Below, piece by piece: positions 32,480-41,614 of a DNA stretch of 64,000 nucleotides (position 1 is its first letter; each line of letters begins with the position of its first letter). The translations under genes were made by a program, and so were the position numbers. The DNA comes from Nocardia vulneris (GTDB lineage: Bacteria > Actinomycetota > Actinomycetes > Mycobacteriales > Mycobacteriaceae): positions 22,374-86,373 of the forward strand of contig NZ_BDCI01000053.1 in assembly GCF_001613425.1 (NCBI RefSeq). The letters are read 5' to 3'. The notes below the pieces were generated by a model, which was not told the origin of the DNA, ran no database searches, and was given only the letters and a program-made list of their open reading frames with translations.

Positions 32480-34882
32480 ATGAACGACTCCGACGATCCT
32501 TCCCTCGACGCGGACGAAAGCGCCGCCGCCCCGGGCGGTTCGACCGCTTCGTCCGATGTGACGGTGCACTCGAACCGCACGCCGAAACCGGCCGCCCCCG
32601 CGGCGAACTCGGCCGCCGAACCGCCGCACACCGAGTTGGCCAGGGCCGCGAGCCGTCCGGCCAAGTCCGCCGCGGCCGCGGAAACCGTCGTCGGCGTGGA
32701 ACGGCCCAATTCGGAGCCGGGTTCGGCGGCGACCATGCGCACCTCCGGCCGCAGCTTCCGGACCGCGCGCTCGCGGCCGACGGTGCGCAGGCTCGGCGGC
32801 GGACTGGTGCCCATCCAATCGGTCGCCCCCGCGGACCCGCGGGCCGCGGTGCTCACCGACCCGGTGGTGTCGGAGGGCAGGCGGTTCTGCTGGCGCTGTG
32901 GCAGCCCGGTCGGCCGGGCCAGTGCGACCCGCCCCGCGGTCACCGCCGGGACCTGCGAAACCTGTTCGGCTCCTTATGATTTCCGGCCGTCGCTGCACGA
33001 GGGCGATATGGTGTCCGGCCAGTACGAGGTGCAGGGTTGTATCGCGCACGGCGGGCTCGGCTGGATCTACCTGGCCATCGACCGCAACGTCAGCGATCGC
33101 TGGGTGGTGCTCAAGGGCCTGCTGCACGCCGGTGACGCGGAAGCGCAGGCCGTGGCCGTCGCCGAACGCCAATTCCTCGCCGAGGTGGCCCACCCCAGCA
33201 TCGTGAAGATCCACAACTTCGTCGAGCACACCGACGACGACGGTGCGCCGATCGGCTACATCGTGATGGAGTACGTCGGCGGGCGCTCCCTGCGCGACAT
33301 CCTCAATTCCTATGCGCGGCCGCATCGGATGCCGGTCGCCGAGGCGATCGCGTACCTGCTCGAAATCCTGCCCGCGCTGGACTATCTGCACAACATCGGG
33401 CTGACCTACAACGACCTCAAGCCGGACAACATCATGGTCACCGAGGATCAGGTCAAGCTGATCGACCTCGGCGCCGTCGCCACCATCGAATCCTACGGAA
33501 ACCTGTACGGCACCAGGGGATTCCAGGCGCCCGAGATCGCCAAGACCGGCCCGACCGTCGCCTCGGACATCTACACCGTCGGCCGCACTCTGGCCGTGCT
33601 GACGCTGGAGATGCCGATGGAGCAGGGGCGCTACCTCGACGGCATCCCCGACCCCGCCGACCATCCCCTGCTCGAGCGCTACGAGTTCTTCCACCGCTTG
33701 CTGCTCTGCGCCACCGATCCCGATCCCGAGCGCCGCTTCCCGTCCGCCCGCGCGATGTCGGCGCAGCTGTCCGGGGTGCTGCGCGAAATTCTGGCGCTGG
33801 ACACCGATACCGAACATCCGCAGCTGTCGACGGTGTTCGGCCCGCAGCGCGGCAGCTTCGGCACCGAGGAAGTGATCAGCCAGACCGACGCCTACGCCGA
33901 CGGCCAGGGGCGCAGTAAACAGCTCGAGGCGCGCGAAGTCGTTGCGGCGCTGCCTACTCCGCTGCTCGATTCGGCCGATCCGTCGGCGCCGCTGCTCGCC
34001 TCGACGGTGCATCCCGAACCGGAGCAGTCGCTCGAAGCATTGCGCACCGCCCGCGAACGCGCCGAGTCCGATCCCGGCAACGTCCCGGAGACCTTGGATC
34101 TGGAACTGGCGCTGGCCGAGGCCCGGGTGCGGCTAGACCTCGGCGAGTCGGCGGCGGTGCTGCCCCTGCTCGCCCGATTGCCCGACAACGATTGGCGAGT
34201 CGACTGGTATCGCGGCCTGGCGCAGCTGCTCGACCTGGCCTACGAGCCCGCCTTCGCCAGCTTCGACGAGGTGCTGCGGGTGCTGCCCGGCGAGATCGGG
34301 CCCAAACTGGCCTTGGCCGCCACCGCGGAATTGATACTGCAGCAGTGGGATTCGCCGGATCCGGAGCAATGGCGGCGCTACGCCGAGAAGTTCTACGACA
34401 CCGTATGGCGCACCGACCGAGCGGTGGTGAGCGCCGCCTTCGGCCTGGCCAGGCAGCTGGCCGCGGCCGACCGGGTGACCGACGCCGTACACGCGCTCGA
34501 TGAAGTACCCGCCGCCTCACGGCATTTCACCACCGCGCGGATGACCGCGGTGCTCTTGCTGCTCACCGCCGCCCCGGTGGCCGAACTGGACGAGGCCACC
34601 CTGCACATCTCGGCGTCGCGGGTGTCGAGCCTGCCCGCCGGCGAGGGGCGCGCGGTCCAGATGCGCGTCCTCGTGCTCGGCGCGGCGCTGGCCTGGCTGC
34701 AGGCGGGCAACACCCCGAAACGCGCGGACGCCACGCTTTTCGGCGCTCCGTTCACCGAACGCGACCTGCGGATGGGCACCGAGGCGGGCCTGCGCGCCCT
34801 GGCCCGCAGCGCACCGGGCCGCAACCATCGCTACGCCCTGGTCGACCTGGCGAACTCGATCCGCGCCAAAACCTGGGTGTGA
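32480..34882 (+). CDS. pknG: Serine/threonine protein kinase PknG
   Basis: 800 residues in the PknG layout. A long disordered N-terminus rich in Thr, Ser and Ala carries phospho-acceptor threonines. A rubredoxin-like zinc/iron site with two CxxC pairs (FCWRCGSP, TCETCSAP) lies near residues 134-168. The kinase domain covers about 178-430: HGGLGWIYLAID, VVLKGLL, YNDLKPDNIMV (usual HRD Arg absent) and LIDLGAVATI in place of DFG. A C-terminal TPR domain fills 480-790. PknG phosphorylates GarA and so controls glutamate and TCA flux. It starts 6 bases after glnH. No garA is in the window. Confidence 0.96.
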   Translation: MNDSDDPSLDADESAAAPGGSTASSDVTVHSNRTPKPAAPAANSAAEPPHTELARAASRPAKSAAAAETVVGVERPNSEPGSAATMRTSGRSFRTARSRPTVRRLGGGLVPIQSVAPADPRAAVLTDPVVSEGRRFCWRCGSPVGRASATRPAVTAGTCETCSAPYDFRPSLHEGDMVSGQYEVQGCIAHGGLGWIYLAIDRNVSDRWVVLKGLLHAGDAEAQAVAVAERQFLAEVAHPSIVKIHNFVEHTDDDGAPIGYIVMEYVGGRSLRDILNSYARPHRMPVAEAIAYLLEILPALDYLHNIGLTYNDLKPDNIMVTEDQVKLIDLGAVATIESYGNLYGTRGFQAPEIAKTGPTVASDIYTVGRTLAVLTLEMPMEQGRYLDGIPDPADHPLLERYEFFHRLLLCATDPDPERRFPSARAMSAQLSGVLREILALDTDTEHPQLSTVFGPQRGSFGTEEVISQTDAYADGQGRSKQLEAREVVAALPTPLLDSADPSAPLLASTVHPEPEQSLEALRTARERAESDPGNVPETLDLELALAEARVRLDLGESAAVLPLLARLPDNDWRVDWYRGLAQLLDLAYEPAFASFDEVLRVLPGEIGPKLALAATAELILQQWDSPDPEQWRRYAEKFYDTVWRTDRAVVSAAFGLARQLAAADRVTDAVHALDEVPAASRHFTTARMTAVLLLLTAAPVAELDEATLHISASRVSSLPAGEGRAVQMRVLVLGAALAWLQAGNTPKRADATLFGAPFTERDLRMGTEAGLRALARSAPGRNHRYALVDLANSIRAKTWV

Positions 34883-35088
34883 GCGGCACACTCACGAAAA
34901 TCTCATACTGCGTCCGGCAGAGTCGGCGGCGGATCAGGTTCATCCGGCCTACCGGGCGCCGATCCGCCGCAACCCTCCCGGGACCCGATGCCCTCGCGGA
35001 CCCGGTACACGACACCCGGACTGCCCTCCGGCCCGTGCCGCGGCGGACGACGCGTCCGGTGGGCCAGCTGCTCCGAGCGGCGGATCCG

Positions 35089-35117
35089 GCCCGGTCGGTC
35101 TTCCCTCCCGACCGGGC
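35089..35117. terminator. Hairpin between convergent pknG and ackA
   Basis: Perfect 10-bp stem, GCCCGGTCGG (35089-35098) and CCGACCGGGC (35108-35117), loop of 9. It lies 63 bases past the ackA stop on the minus strand and about 205 past pknG. The rest of the 297-bp gap shows no convincing gene. Confidence 0.6.
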
Positions 35118-35179
35118 ACCCGCCGCAGCATCCCGGCTTCCGCGCGGACCGAAAACTGGCCGCCGATAAGGTAATTCGA

Positions 35180-36397
35180 CTAGCGAGGCGCTTCCGCCGC
35201 GGCGACGCCGTGCGCCGCACGGGCGATCGCCAACTCTTCGTTCGTCGGCACGACCAGTACCGCCACCGCCGCGTCCGGCGGTGAAATGCGCCGCGCAGTG
35301 CGGTCTTTCGCGGTGTTCGCGGCCGCGTCGACCTCGATGCCGAAGCGGGACAGGCCCGCCAGCGCGTCCGCGCGCACCTGCGGGCTGTTCTCGCCGACGC
35401 CCGCGGTGAAGGTGATCGCGTCGACGCCGCCCAGATCGACCAGGTAGGCGCCGAGGTAGCGGCGCAGCCGGTGGATGTAGACGTCGTAGGCGAGGCGCGC
35501 GGCGCCGTCACCGCTGTCGATGAGGCGTTGCAATTCACGGAAGTCGTTCACCCCCGACAGACCCTTGATGCCGGAATCCCGGTTGAGCAGGGTGTCGATC
35601 TGATCGATATCCATGTTCGCGGAACGCACCAGGTGCGCGACGATGCCGGGATCGAGGTCACCGGACCTGGTCCCCATCACCAGACCCTCCAGCGGAGTGA
35701 GCCCCATCGTGGTGTCGACCGGGCGGCCGCCGCGGATCGCCGAGGCCGACGCACCGTTACCCAGATGGAAGACGATCTGGTTCAGCTCCGCCGGATCGCG
35801 GCCGAGCAGCTCGGCGACCTGCCCGGAAACGTACTCGTGCGAGGTGCCGTGGAAGCCGTACTTGCGGATGCCGTGCGCGGCAGCGACTTTCGCGTCGATC
35901 GCGTAGGTCTTCGCGGCCGCGGGCAGGCCGTGGAAGAACGCGGTGTCGAACACCGCGACCTGCGGCACGCCGGGCAGCAGCGTGCGCGCGCTCTCGATGC
36001 CGGCCACGTTCGCCGGATTGTGCAGTGGGGCAAGCGAAGACAGCTTCGAGATCGCCGCGACCACCTCGTCGTCGATCAATGTCGGCCGATAGAACACCTC
36101 ACCGCCGTGCACCACCCGGTGCCCGACCGCCCGCACGCCCGCCTCGGCCAGGTCGTGCCCGGTATCGGCGAACATCTCGAAGACCAGCCGCAATCCGGCG
36201 GTGTGATCGGCGATCGGACCGCGATGCTCGGTGGTCTCGCCGTCGGCGTGATGCTCGATCCCGCCGTTCTCCTCGCCGATCCGCTCGACCATGCCGGACG
36301 CGGTGACCACGCTCGACTCCGGATCCAGGAGTTGGTATTTGATGGACGACGAGCCGGAATTGATCACCAGCACCAGGTCGTCGGCAGGTGTACTCAT
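35180..36397 (-). CDS. ackA: Acetate kinase
   Basis: 405 residues. LVLVINSGSSSIKYQLL (phosphate loop), VGHRVVHGGEVF, VFDTAFFHGLPAAA, YGFHGTSHEYV, VFHLGNGASASAIRGGRPVDTTMGLTPLEGL and FTAGVGENSPQVR are the full set of acetate kinase motifs. It interconverts acetyl phosphate plus ADP with acetate plus ATP. AGGAGG lies before the ATG at 36397. It follows pta by about 100 bases and is presumably co-transcribed with it. Confidence 0.97.
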   Translation of the reverse strand: MSTPADDLVLVINSGSSSIKYQLLDPESSVVTASGMVERIGEENGGIEHHADGETTEHRGPIADHTAGLRLVFEMFADTGHDLAEAGVRAVGHRVVHGGEVFYRPTLIDDEVVAAISKLSSLAPLHNPANVAGIESARTLLPGVPQVAVFDTAFFHGLPAAAKTYAIDAKVAAAHGIRKYGFHGTSHEYVSGQVAELLGRDPAELNQIVFHLGNGASASAIRGGRPVDTTMGLTPLEGLVMGTRSGDLDPGIVAHLVRSANMDIDQIDTLLNRDSGIKGLSGVNDFRELQRLIDSGDGAARLAYDVYIHRLRRYLGAYLVDLGGVDAITFTAGVGENSPQVRADALAGLSRFGIEVDAAANTAKDRTARRISPPDAAVAVLVVPTNEELAIARAAHGVAAAEAPR

Positions 36398-36499
36398 CAG
36401 TCCTCCTGTGTTCCGCGGGTGCTCCGCACTCCCTCGGCAACCACCGGCGCCGTACCTCTGTTCCGTAGCGCGCACCGGCTGTGGCCGACGAGACACACC

Positions 36500-38572
36500 T
36501 CAGTCCCCTTGCGCCTGGATCGCGGTGATCGCCACCGTGTTGACGATGTCGGCGACCAGCGCGCCCCGGGACAGGTCGTTGACCGGCTTGCGCAGGCCCT
36601 GCAGCACCGGGCCGATCGCGATGGCGCCCGCGCTGCGCTGCACCGCCTTATAGGTGTTGTTACCGGTATTGAGGTCGGGAAACACGAACACCGTTGCGCG
36701 CCCGGCCACCTCGGAGTCCGGCAGTTTGGTGGTGGCGACCGTCGGCTCGATCGCCGCGTCGTACTGGATCGGCCCCTCGACCGGCAGTTGCGGCGCGCGC
36801 TCCCGGACCAGCTTGGTGGCCACCCGCACCTTGTCCACGTCGGCGCCGCTGCCGGACTCACCGGTCGAATAGGACAGCATCGCGATGCGTGGCTCGATGC
36901 CGAACCGGGCCGCCGTGCCCGCCGAGGAGATCGCGATATCGGCCAGCTGCTCCGAGGACGGGTCCGGTACCACCGCGCAGTCGCCGTAGGCGAGCACCCG
37001 GTCGGCCAGGCACATCAGGAACACGCTCGACACCGTGGACACCCCGGGCACGGTCTTGATGATCTCGAACGAGGGCCGGATGGTGTGCGCCGTGGTGTGC
37101 GCGGCGCCGGAGACCATGCCGTCGGCGATCCCCTTGTAAACCATCATGGTGCCGAAATACGAGATATCGGACATGGTTTCGCGCGCCCGCTCGACCGTCA
37201 TGCCCTTGTGCTTGCGCAGTTCGGTGTATTCCTTGGCGAACTCGTCCAGGTGTCCGGAGGTGCGCGGATCGAGCACCTGCGCGGCCGAGATGTCCACGCC
37301 CAGTTCCGCGGCGCGCGCCCGGACCGACTGCTCGTCACCGAGAATGACCAGATCGGCGATCTTGCGCTGCAGCACCCGGCCCGCCGCGCGCAGGATGCGG
37401 TCGTCGTCGCCCTCGGGCAGCACGATCCGCTTGCGATCGCCGCGGGCCCGCTCGATGAGCTGGTATTCGAACATCTGCGGGGTCACCACGTTGGTGATCG
37501 GAACCTCGATGCGCCGCAACAACTCCGCGGCGTCGACATGCTCCTCCATCAGCGCGAGCGCGGTGTCCACCTTGCGCGGGCTGCCCGCCGACATGCGGCC
37601 GCGGGTGCGGTAGGCGGCGCTGGCGGTGTCGTAGGTGCCGAGTTCGGTGGTGAGGATCGGCAGCTTCGGCTTCAGGCCGGTCATCAGCCGGGCCACCGCG
37701 GGATGGGGCAGCATGCCGCCGTTCATGATGATGCCCGACAGCGACGGAAAGCCTTCCGCCTCATGCGCGTTCACGACACTGAGCAGCACGTCGGAGCGAT
37801 CACCGGGCGCGATCACCACCACACCGTCGGTGAGCCGCTCCAGGATGTGTTCGGCGGTCATCCCGCCGACCATGATCTTCAACGCCTCCCGCTGCAGCAA
37901 TTCCTGGTCGCCGCTGTACATTTCGCCGTCGATGGCGCTACACAGCTCGGCCATCGTCGGCGAGATCAGCAGCGGCACCTCGGGCAGCGTCCACGAGGGC
38001 ACCGCGAAACCGCCCAGCGCGGCACGCACTTCGCCGAGTTGCTCCGGATCGCAGCGGTTGGCCACGATCGCGACCAGCTGCGCGTGCTCCAGCGCCAGCT
38101 CGCTGGCGCACAGTTCGGCCAGGTGCTTCACCTCGGCGGGCGTGCGCCCCGAACCGCGCACCACCAGCAGCATGCCCGCGCCGAGGTTCACCGCGATCCG
38201 CGCGTTGAAGCGCAGCTCGCTGGGGCTGGCCACGTCGGTGTAATCGCTGCCGACCACCACCACCGCGTCGCAGACCTTCGCCACCTCGTGGAAGCGCATC
38301 ACGATCTCGCTGATCGCGGCGTCCGGGTCGGCGTGCACGTGCTCGTAGGTGACACCGATCGCCTGCGCGTAGTCGATATCGGCGGTGCTGTGCTCGAGCA
38401 GCAGCTCCAGGATGTAGTCCGGTTCGGTGGTCGACCGCGTGATCGGCCGGAACACCCCGACCCGCGCGGTGGTCGCGCACAGCATCTGCAACACCCCGAG
38501 GGCCACCGTCGACTTCCCGGTGTCCCCCTCCGGCGAGGCGATGTACACGGTGGATGGAGCGTGATCGGCCAT
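36500..38572 (-). CDS. pta: Phosphate acetyltransferase, long form
   Basis: 690 residues. The N-terminal P-loop-like domain (VYIASPEGDTGKSTVALGVL) and central DRTGG domain mark the long Pta; the C-terminal catalytic domain starts near 370 (FEYQLIERARGDRKRIVLPE) with GMVSGAAHTTAHTIRPSFEI and VFVFPDLNTGNNTYKAVQRS. It converts acetyl-CoA to acetyl phosphate. A TAAGCT -10 (38579-38584) ends 6 bases before the ATG at 38572, so a leaderless transcript is likely. It shares a 169-bp divergent region with the Ddn-like gene. Confidence 0.97.
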   Translation of the reverse strand: MADHAPSTVYIASPEGDTGKSTVALGVLQMLCATTARVGVFRPITRSTTEPDYILELLLEHSTADIDYAQAIGVTYEHVHADPDAAISEIVMRFHEVAKVCDAVVVVGSDYTDVASPSELRFNARIAVNLGAGMLLVVRGSGRTPAEVKHLAELCASELALEHAQLVAIVANRCDPEQLGEVRAALGGFAVPSWTLPEVPLLISPTMAELCSAIDGEMYSGDQELLQREALKIMVGGMTAEHILERLTDGVVVIAPGDRSDVLLSVVNAHEAEGFPSLSGIIMNGGMLPHPAVARLMTGLKPKLPILTTELGTYDTASAAYRTRGRMSAGSPRKVDTALALMEEHVDAAELLRRIEVPITNVVTPQMFEYQLIERARGDRKRIVLPEGDDDRILRAAGRVLQRKIADLVILGDEQSVRARAAELGVDISAAQVLDPRTSGHLDEFAKEYTELRKHKGMTVERARETMSDISYFGTMMVYKGIADGMVSGAAHTTAHTIRPSFEIIKTVPGVSTVSSVFLMCLADRVLAYGDCAVVPDPSSEQLADIAISSAGTAARFGIEPRIAMLSYSTGESGSGADVDKVRVATKLVRERAPQLPVEGPIQYDAAIEPTVATTKLPDSEVAGRATVFVFPDLNTGNNTYKAVQRSAGAIAIGPVLQGLRKPVNDLSRGALVADIVNTVAITAIQAQGD

Positions 38573-38729
38573 GCCCAGAGCTTAGTGAACCCGCCGCTAT
38601 CTCTGCTGCGTCGCGAGACCGTCATCACGAACCGGACCGAATCGGACAACCCGCAACCGGCCCACCGCCGGCCGGCCAACGCACACCCGGCGACGCGCAC
38701 GCAGAGCGCGACGGATGGGGGCGGACCGA

Positions 38730-38735
38730 TATAGT
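38730..38735 (+). promoter_or_regulatory. -10 box of the leaderless Ddn-like gene
   Basis: TATAGT, ending 6 bases before the ATG at 38742; no ribosome-binding site is present between them. Confidence 0.6.
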
Positions 38736-38741
38736 CCGGGC

Positions 38742-39251
38742 ATGGTTGAGCAGTTCCCGCATCGGGAGTGGGGTTCGCGGGACAGCGGACTGTCCCGGGT
38801 AGCAAGCAAATTCGCCGCGACCAAACCGGGTTCCTGGTGCGTCCGCAAGCTCACTCCGCTGGACCGCGCGGTGCTCGAACGCACCGACGCCAAGTACACC
38901 GTGCTCGGCCCGATCGGCGCACCGGTGATCCTGCTGACCACCATCGGCCGCAAGTCCGGCGCGCCACGCACCCAGCCGCTGCTCTACGTGCACGACGGCG
39001 ACGTGCTCTATGTGATCGGCAGCAATTTCGGCCAGCAGCACCACCCCGCCTGGACCGCCAACCTGCTGGCCACCCCCACCGCGACGGTCGCCATCGCCGG
39101 CGAACGCATCCCCGTCACCGCAACCCCCGTCGTCGACCCCGCCGAGAAGGACGCCATCTTCCACCGCTTCGTCGACGTAGCCGCCGCCTACGCCGCCTAC
39201 CGCGACCGCACCACCCGCGACCTCCGCATCTTCGCCCTCCGCCGGGCATAG
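38742..39251 (+). CDS. F420-dependent nitroreductase-family protein (Ddn/FDOR-like)
   Basis: 169 residues of the deazaflavin-dependent split beta-barrel family. VILLTTIGRKSGAPRTQPLLYV is the hallmark F420-phosphate-binding segment, followed by YVIGSNFGQQHHPAWTANLL and a C-terminal FALRRA. Family members reduce quinones, nitroimidazoles or other electrophiles with F420H2. It lies next to fgd1, which regenerates F420H2, though they are convergent and separately transcribed. The ATG at 38742 is taken as leaderless. The physiological substrate is unknown. Confidence 0.88.
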   Translation: MVEQFPHREWGSRDSGLSRVASKFAATKPGSWCVRKLTPLDRAVLERTDAKYTVLGPIGAPVILLTTIGRKSGAPRTQPLLYVHDGDVLYVIGSNFGQQHHPAWTANLLATPTATVAIAGERIPVTATPVVDPAEKDAIFHRFVDVAAAYAAYRDRTTRDLRIFALRRA

Positions 39252-39270
39252 ACCACAGACATTCTGTCCA

Positions 39271-39298
39271 CCTCACAGCAGCTACAACGGCTGTGAGG
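39271..39298 (+). terminator. Hairpin after the Ddn-like gene
   Basis: CCTCACAGC (39271-39279) pairs with GCTGTGAGG (39290-39298), loop of 10, 19 bases past the stop codon. Confidence 0.65.
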
Positions 39299-39478
39299 CG
39301 TAGCGAAACGCTGTGGCTACACCGGGCAGAAAGAGCGAGCGTTGGCGCGGACGCGGTATACGAACCGCGCCGGACTCGCTGTCAGGCGATGCCGTGCAAC
39401 TCCCGATCGGTGAACCCGGCGGCGAGCGCGCCTGTGGATAACCACGGCACGAGCGGATCTCGCCGAGTCCACAGACGA

Positions 39479-39522
39479 TCCACGCACTGCACAGCAGCTG
39501 TATCTGCTGTGCTGTGCGTGGA
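39479..39522 (-). terminator. Long hairpin after fgd1
   Basis: A 19-bp stem with a single mismatch: arms 39479-39497 and 39504-39522 (core CACAGCAG/CTGCTGTG), loop of 6, starting 13 bases past the fgd1 stop on the minus strand. It is the longest inverted repeat in the window. Confidence 0.75.
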
Positions 39523-39535
39523 AACTCTGTGCGAG

Positions 39536-40546
39536 CTAGGCGAGGGCGCGCAGACGCGGGGCCAGGTCGCGCTGGAACAGGTCGAGGAAGCGGCGCTGGT
39601 CGTGGCCGGGGGCGTGGAAGACCAGGTGGTTGAGGCCGGCGTCGAGGTAGGGCTTGATCAGGTCGACGGCCTGGTCGGGGTCGCTGGCCACGATCCAGCG
39701 CTTGGCGATCTGCTCGATCGGGAGGGCGTCGGCGGCGGCCTCCATCTCGATCGGATCGGTGATGCTGTGCTTCTGCTCGGGGGTGAGGCTGAGCGGCGCC
39801 CAGAAGCGGGTGTTCTCCAGCGCCAGTTCGGGATCGGTGTCGTAGGAGATCTTGATCTCGATCATCCGATCGATGTCGTCGACGGTGCGGCCGGCCTTGG
39901 CAGCGCCCTCCGCGACGGCGGGCATGAGCTTGTCGGTATAGAGGTCCATACCCTTGCCGGAGGTACAGATGAAACCGTCCCCGGCGCGACCCGCGTACCG
40001 GGCCACCAGCGGACCACCTGCCGCGACGTAGACCGGGATGCCGCCCTTCGGCACGTCGTAGATGGACGCGCCGACGGTGTTGTAGTACTCGCCCTGGAAG
40101 TCGACGCGGTCGCCGGTCCACAGCGCGCGCATGAGTTCGACGGCCTCGCGCAGGCGCGCGAAACGTTCCTTGAAGTCCGGCCAGTCACCCTTGTAGCCGG
40201 TGGCGATCTCGTTGAGCGCCTCGCCGGTGCCGACACCGAGCATGACCCGCTCGGGGTACAGGCAGCCCATGGTCGCGAAGGCCTGCGCGATCACCGCCGG
40301 GTTGTAGCGGAAGGTGGGGGTGAGCACCGAGGTGCCGAGCTGGATCCGCTTCGTGCGCTCGCCGACCGCGGCCATCCAGGCCAGCGAGAACGGCGCGTGG
40401 CCGCCCTTGTGCCGCCACGGCTGGAAATGGTCGCTCACCGAGGCACTGTCGAGGCCGTGCTCCTCGGCGAGTACCGCGATCTCCACCAGTTCCCGTGGTC
40501 CGAACTGTTCTGCCGAGGCCTTGTAGCCGAGCTTGAGTTCACCCAT
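39536..40546 (-). CDS. fgd1: F420-dependent glucose-6-phosphate dehydrogenase
   Basis: 336 residues, the same length as mycobacterial Fgd1. The luciferase-like TIM barrel keeps His40 and Trp44 in SVSDHFQPWRHKGGHAPFSL and Glu109 in GVGTGEALNEIATGYKGDW, the residues implicated in catalysis. It oxidises glucose-6-phosphate while reducing F420 to F420H2. AGGAG precedes the ATG at 40546. It sits two genes from pta-ackA, the order also seen in mycobacteria. Confidence 0.96.
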   Translation of the reverse strand: MGELKLGYKASAEQFGPRELVEIAVLAEEHGLDSASVSDHFQPWRHKGGHAPFSLAWMAAVGERTKRIQLGTSVLTPTFRYNPAVIAQAFATMGCLYPERVMLGVGTGEALNEIATGYKGDWPDFKERFARLREAVELMRALWTGDRVDFQGEYYNTVGASIYDVPKGGIPVYVAAGGPLVARYAGRAGDGFICTSGKGMDLYTDKLMPAVAEGAAKAGRTVDDIDRMIEIKISYDTDPELALENTRFWAPLSLTPEQKHSITDPIEMEAAADALPIEQIAKRWIVASDPDQAVDLIKPYLDAGLNHLVFHAPGHDQRRFLDLFQRDLAPRLRALA

Positions 40547-40806
40547 GTGCGCCACTCCTGTCGCTTCGCTGCACACCTGTGCGCGGGCATTCCCGCGCAC
40601 CGTCGGCCGCAGGCGCGCTGCGGTCATGTCTCGCTACAACCGCCGCCCGCCCGCGGACGTTCCCGCGCGGCGGCGATCGTTCGAGTGTGTCCGGCGCGCC
40701 TCGACGGCCGACTTCGACCATAGTCAGCGCGGGGGCCGGTTGTGCGAAGGGTCGCATCGACCCGGACTTGCCCCCGATTACGCGTCCGTTAGCGGACAAT
40801 TGTCTG

Positions 40807-41598
40807 GTGACTGATGAACCGATCCTGTCCTATCTCACCGACATGGACGGTGTCCTGGTGCACGAGGACCAGCTGGTGCCCGGCGCCGACGAGTTCCTCG
40901 CCGAGCTGCGCGCCAACGAGACCCCGTTCCTGGTGCTGACCAACAACTCCATTCGCACGCCGCGTGACCTGCAGGCCAGGCTGCGCCAGACCGGGCTCGA
41001 CATCCCGGAGGAATCGATCTGGACTTCGGCGCTGGCCACCGCGACGTTCCTGAACGAGCAGCGCCCGAACGGCACCGCGTATGTGGTCGGCGAATCCGGT
41101 CTCACCACCGCGCTGCACGAGATCGGATACGTGCTCACCGAGATCGAGCCCGACTATGTGGTGCTCGGCGAGACCCGCAACTACTCGTTCGAGGCGATCA
41201 CCACCGCCATCCGGTTGGTCGAGCGCGGCGCGAGCTTCATCGCGACCAACCCGGACCCGACCGGTCCGTCGCGGGACGGTTCGCTGCCCGCGACCGGTTC
41301 GGTGGCCGCGCTGATCACCCGCGCCACCGGCCGCGACCCGTACTACATCGGCAAACCCAATCCGCTGATGATGCGTTCGGCGCTGCGCAGGCTCGGCGCG
41401 CACTCGCAGTCCACCGTGATGATCGGCGACCGGATGGACACCGACGTCATCTCCGGTCTGGAGGCGGGCATGCGCACCATCCTGGTGACCACGGGCATCT
41501 CCACCCGATCCTCGGTCGAGGCGTACCCGTACCGGCCCACGACGGTCCTCGATTCGGTGGCCGACCTCGTCGGCCGGACCAAGGACCCGTTCGCCTGA
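40807..41598 (+). CDS. HAD-superfamily hydrolase, subfamily IIA (NagD-like)
   Basis: 263 residues. Motif I YLTDMDGVLVHEDQLVPGA carries the Asp nucleophile and acid at residues 12 and 14; motif II is FLVLTNNSIRTPRDL; motif III/IV are YIGKPNPLMMRSAL and VMIGDRMDTDVISGLEAGMR. A C2-type cap lies between. These enzymes dephosphorylate small phosphates such as nucleotide monophosphates or sugar phosphates; the substrate is not predictable. The GTG at 40807 follows a GACAAT box by 6 bases. GTCCG/CGGAC arms at 40784-40797 flank the start region. Confidence 0.88.
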   Translation: MTDEPILSYLTDMDGVLVHEDQLVPGADEFLAELRANETPFLVLTNNSIRTPRDLQARLRQTGLDIPEESIWTSALATATFLNEQRPNGTAYVVGESGLTTALHEIGYVLTEIEPDYVVLGETRNYSFEAITTAIRLVERGASFIATNPDPTGPSRDGSLPATGSVAALITRATGRDPYYIGKPNPLMMRSALRRLGAHSQSTVMIGDRMDTDVISGLEAGMRTILVTTGISTRSSVEAYPYRPTTVLDSVADLVGRTKDPFA

Positions 41599-41614
41599 CC
41601 GAGGCGATGGGCGA

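Noticed and set aside
31094..34012. A 970-codon open frame on the minus strand across glnX, glnH and pknG
   Set aside because: An antisense shadow of three well-recognised genes; composition is Arg/Gly/His-rich and no motif or ribosome-binding site supports it.
34883..35179. A possible 90-residue ORF following pknG by a GTGA overlap
   Set aside because: The translation is Arg/Pro-rich without structure, and the region holds a terminator hairpin between convergent genes.
35471..38734. A very long open frame (over 1000 codons) on the plus strand opposite pta-ackA
   Set aside because: It is the mirror of high-GC coding DNA: the minus strand carries complete acetate kinase and phosphate acetyltransferase motifs with correct starts, and the plus frame encodes Arg/His/Asp-rich sequence with no family resemblance.
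38573..38741. RamB-type or other named operator between pta and the Ddn-like gene
   Set aside because: Only the two -10 boxes were convincing; no recognisable operator consensus was found.
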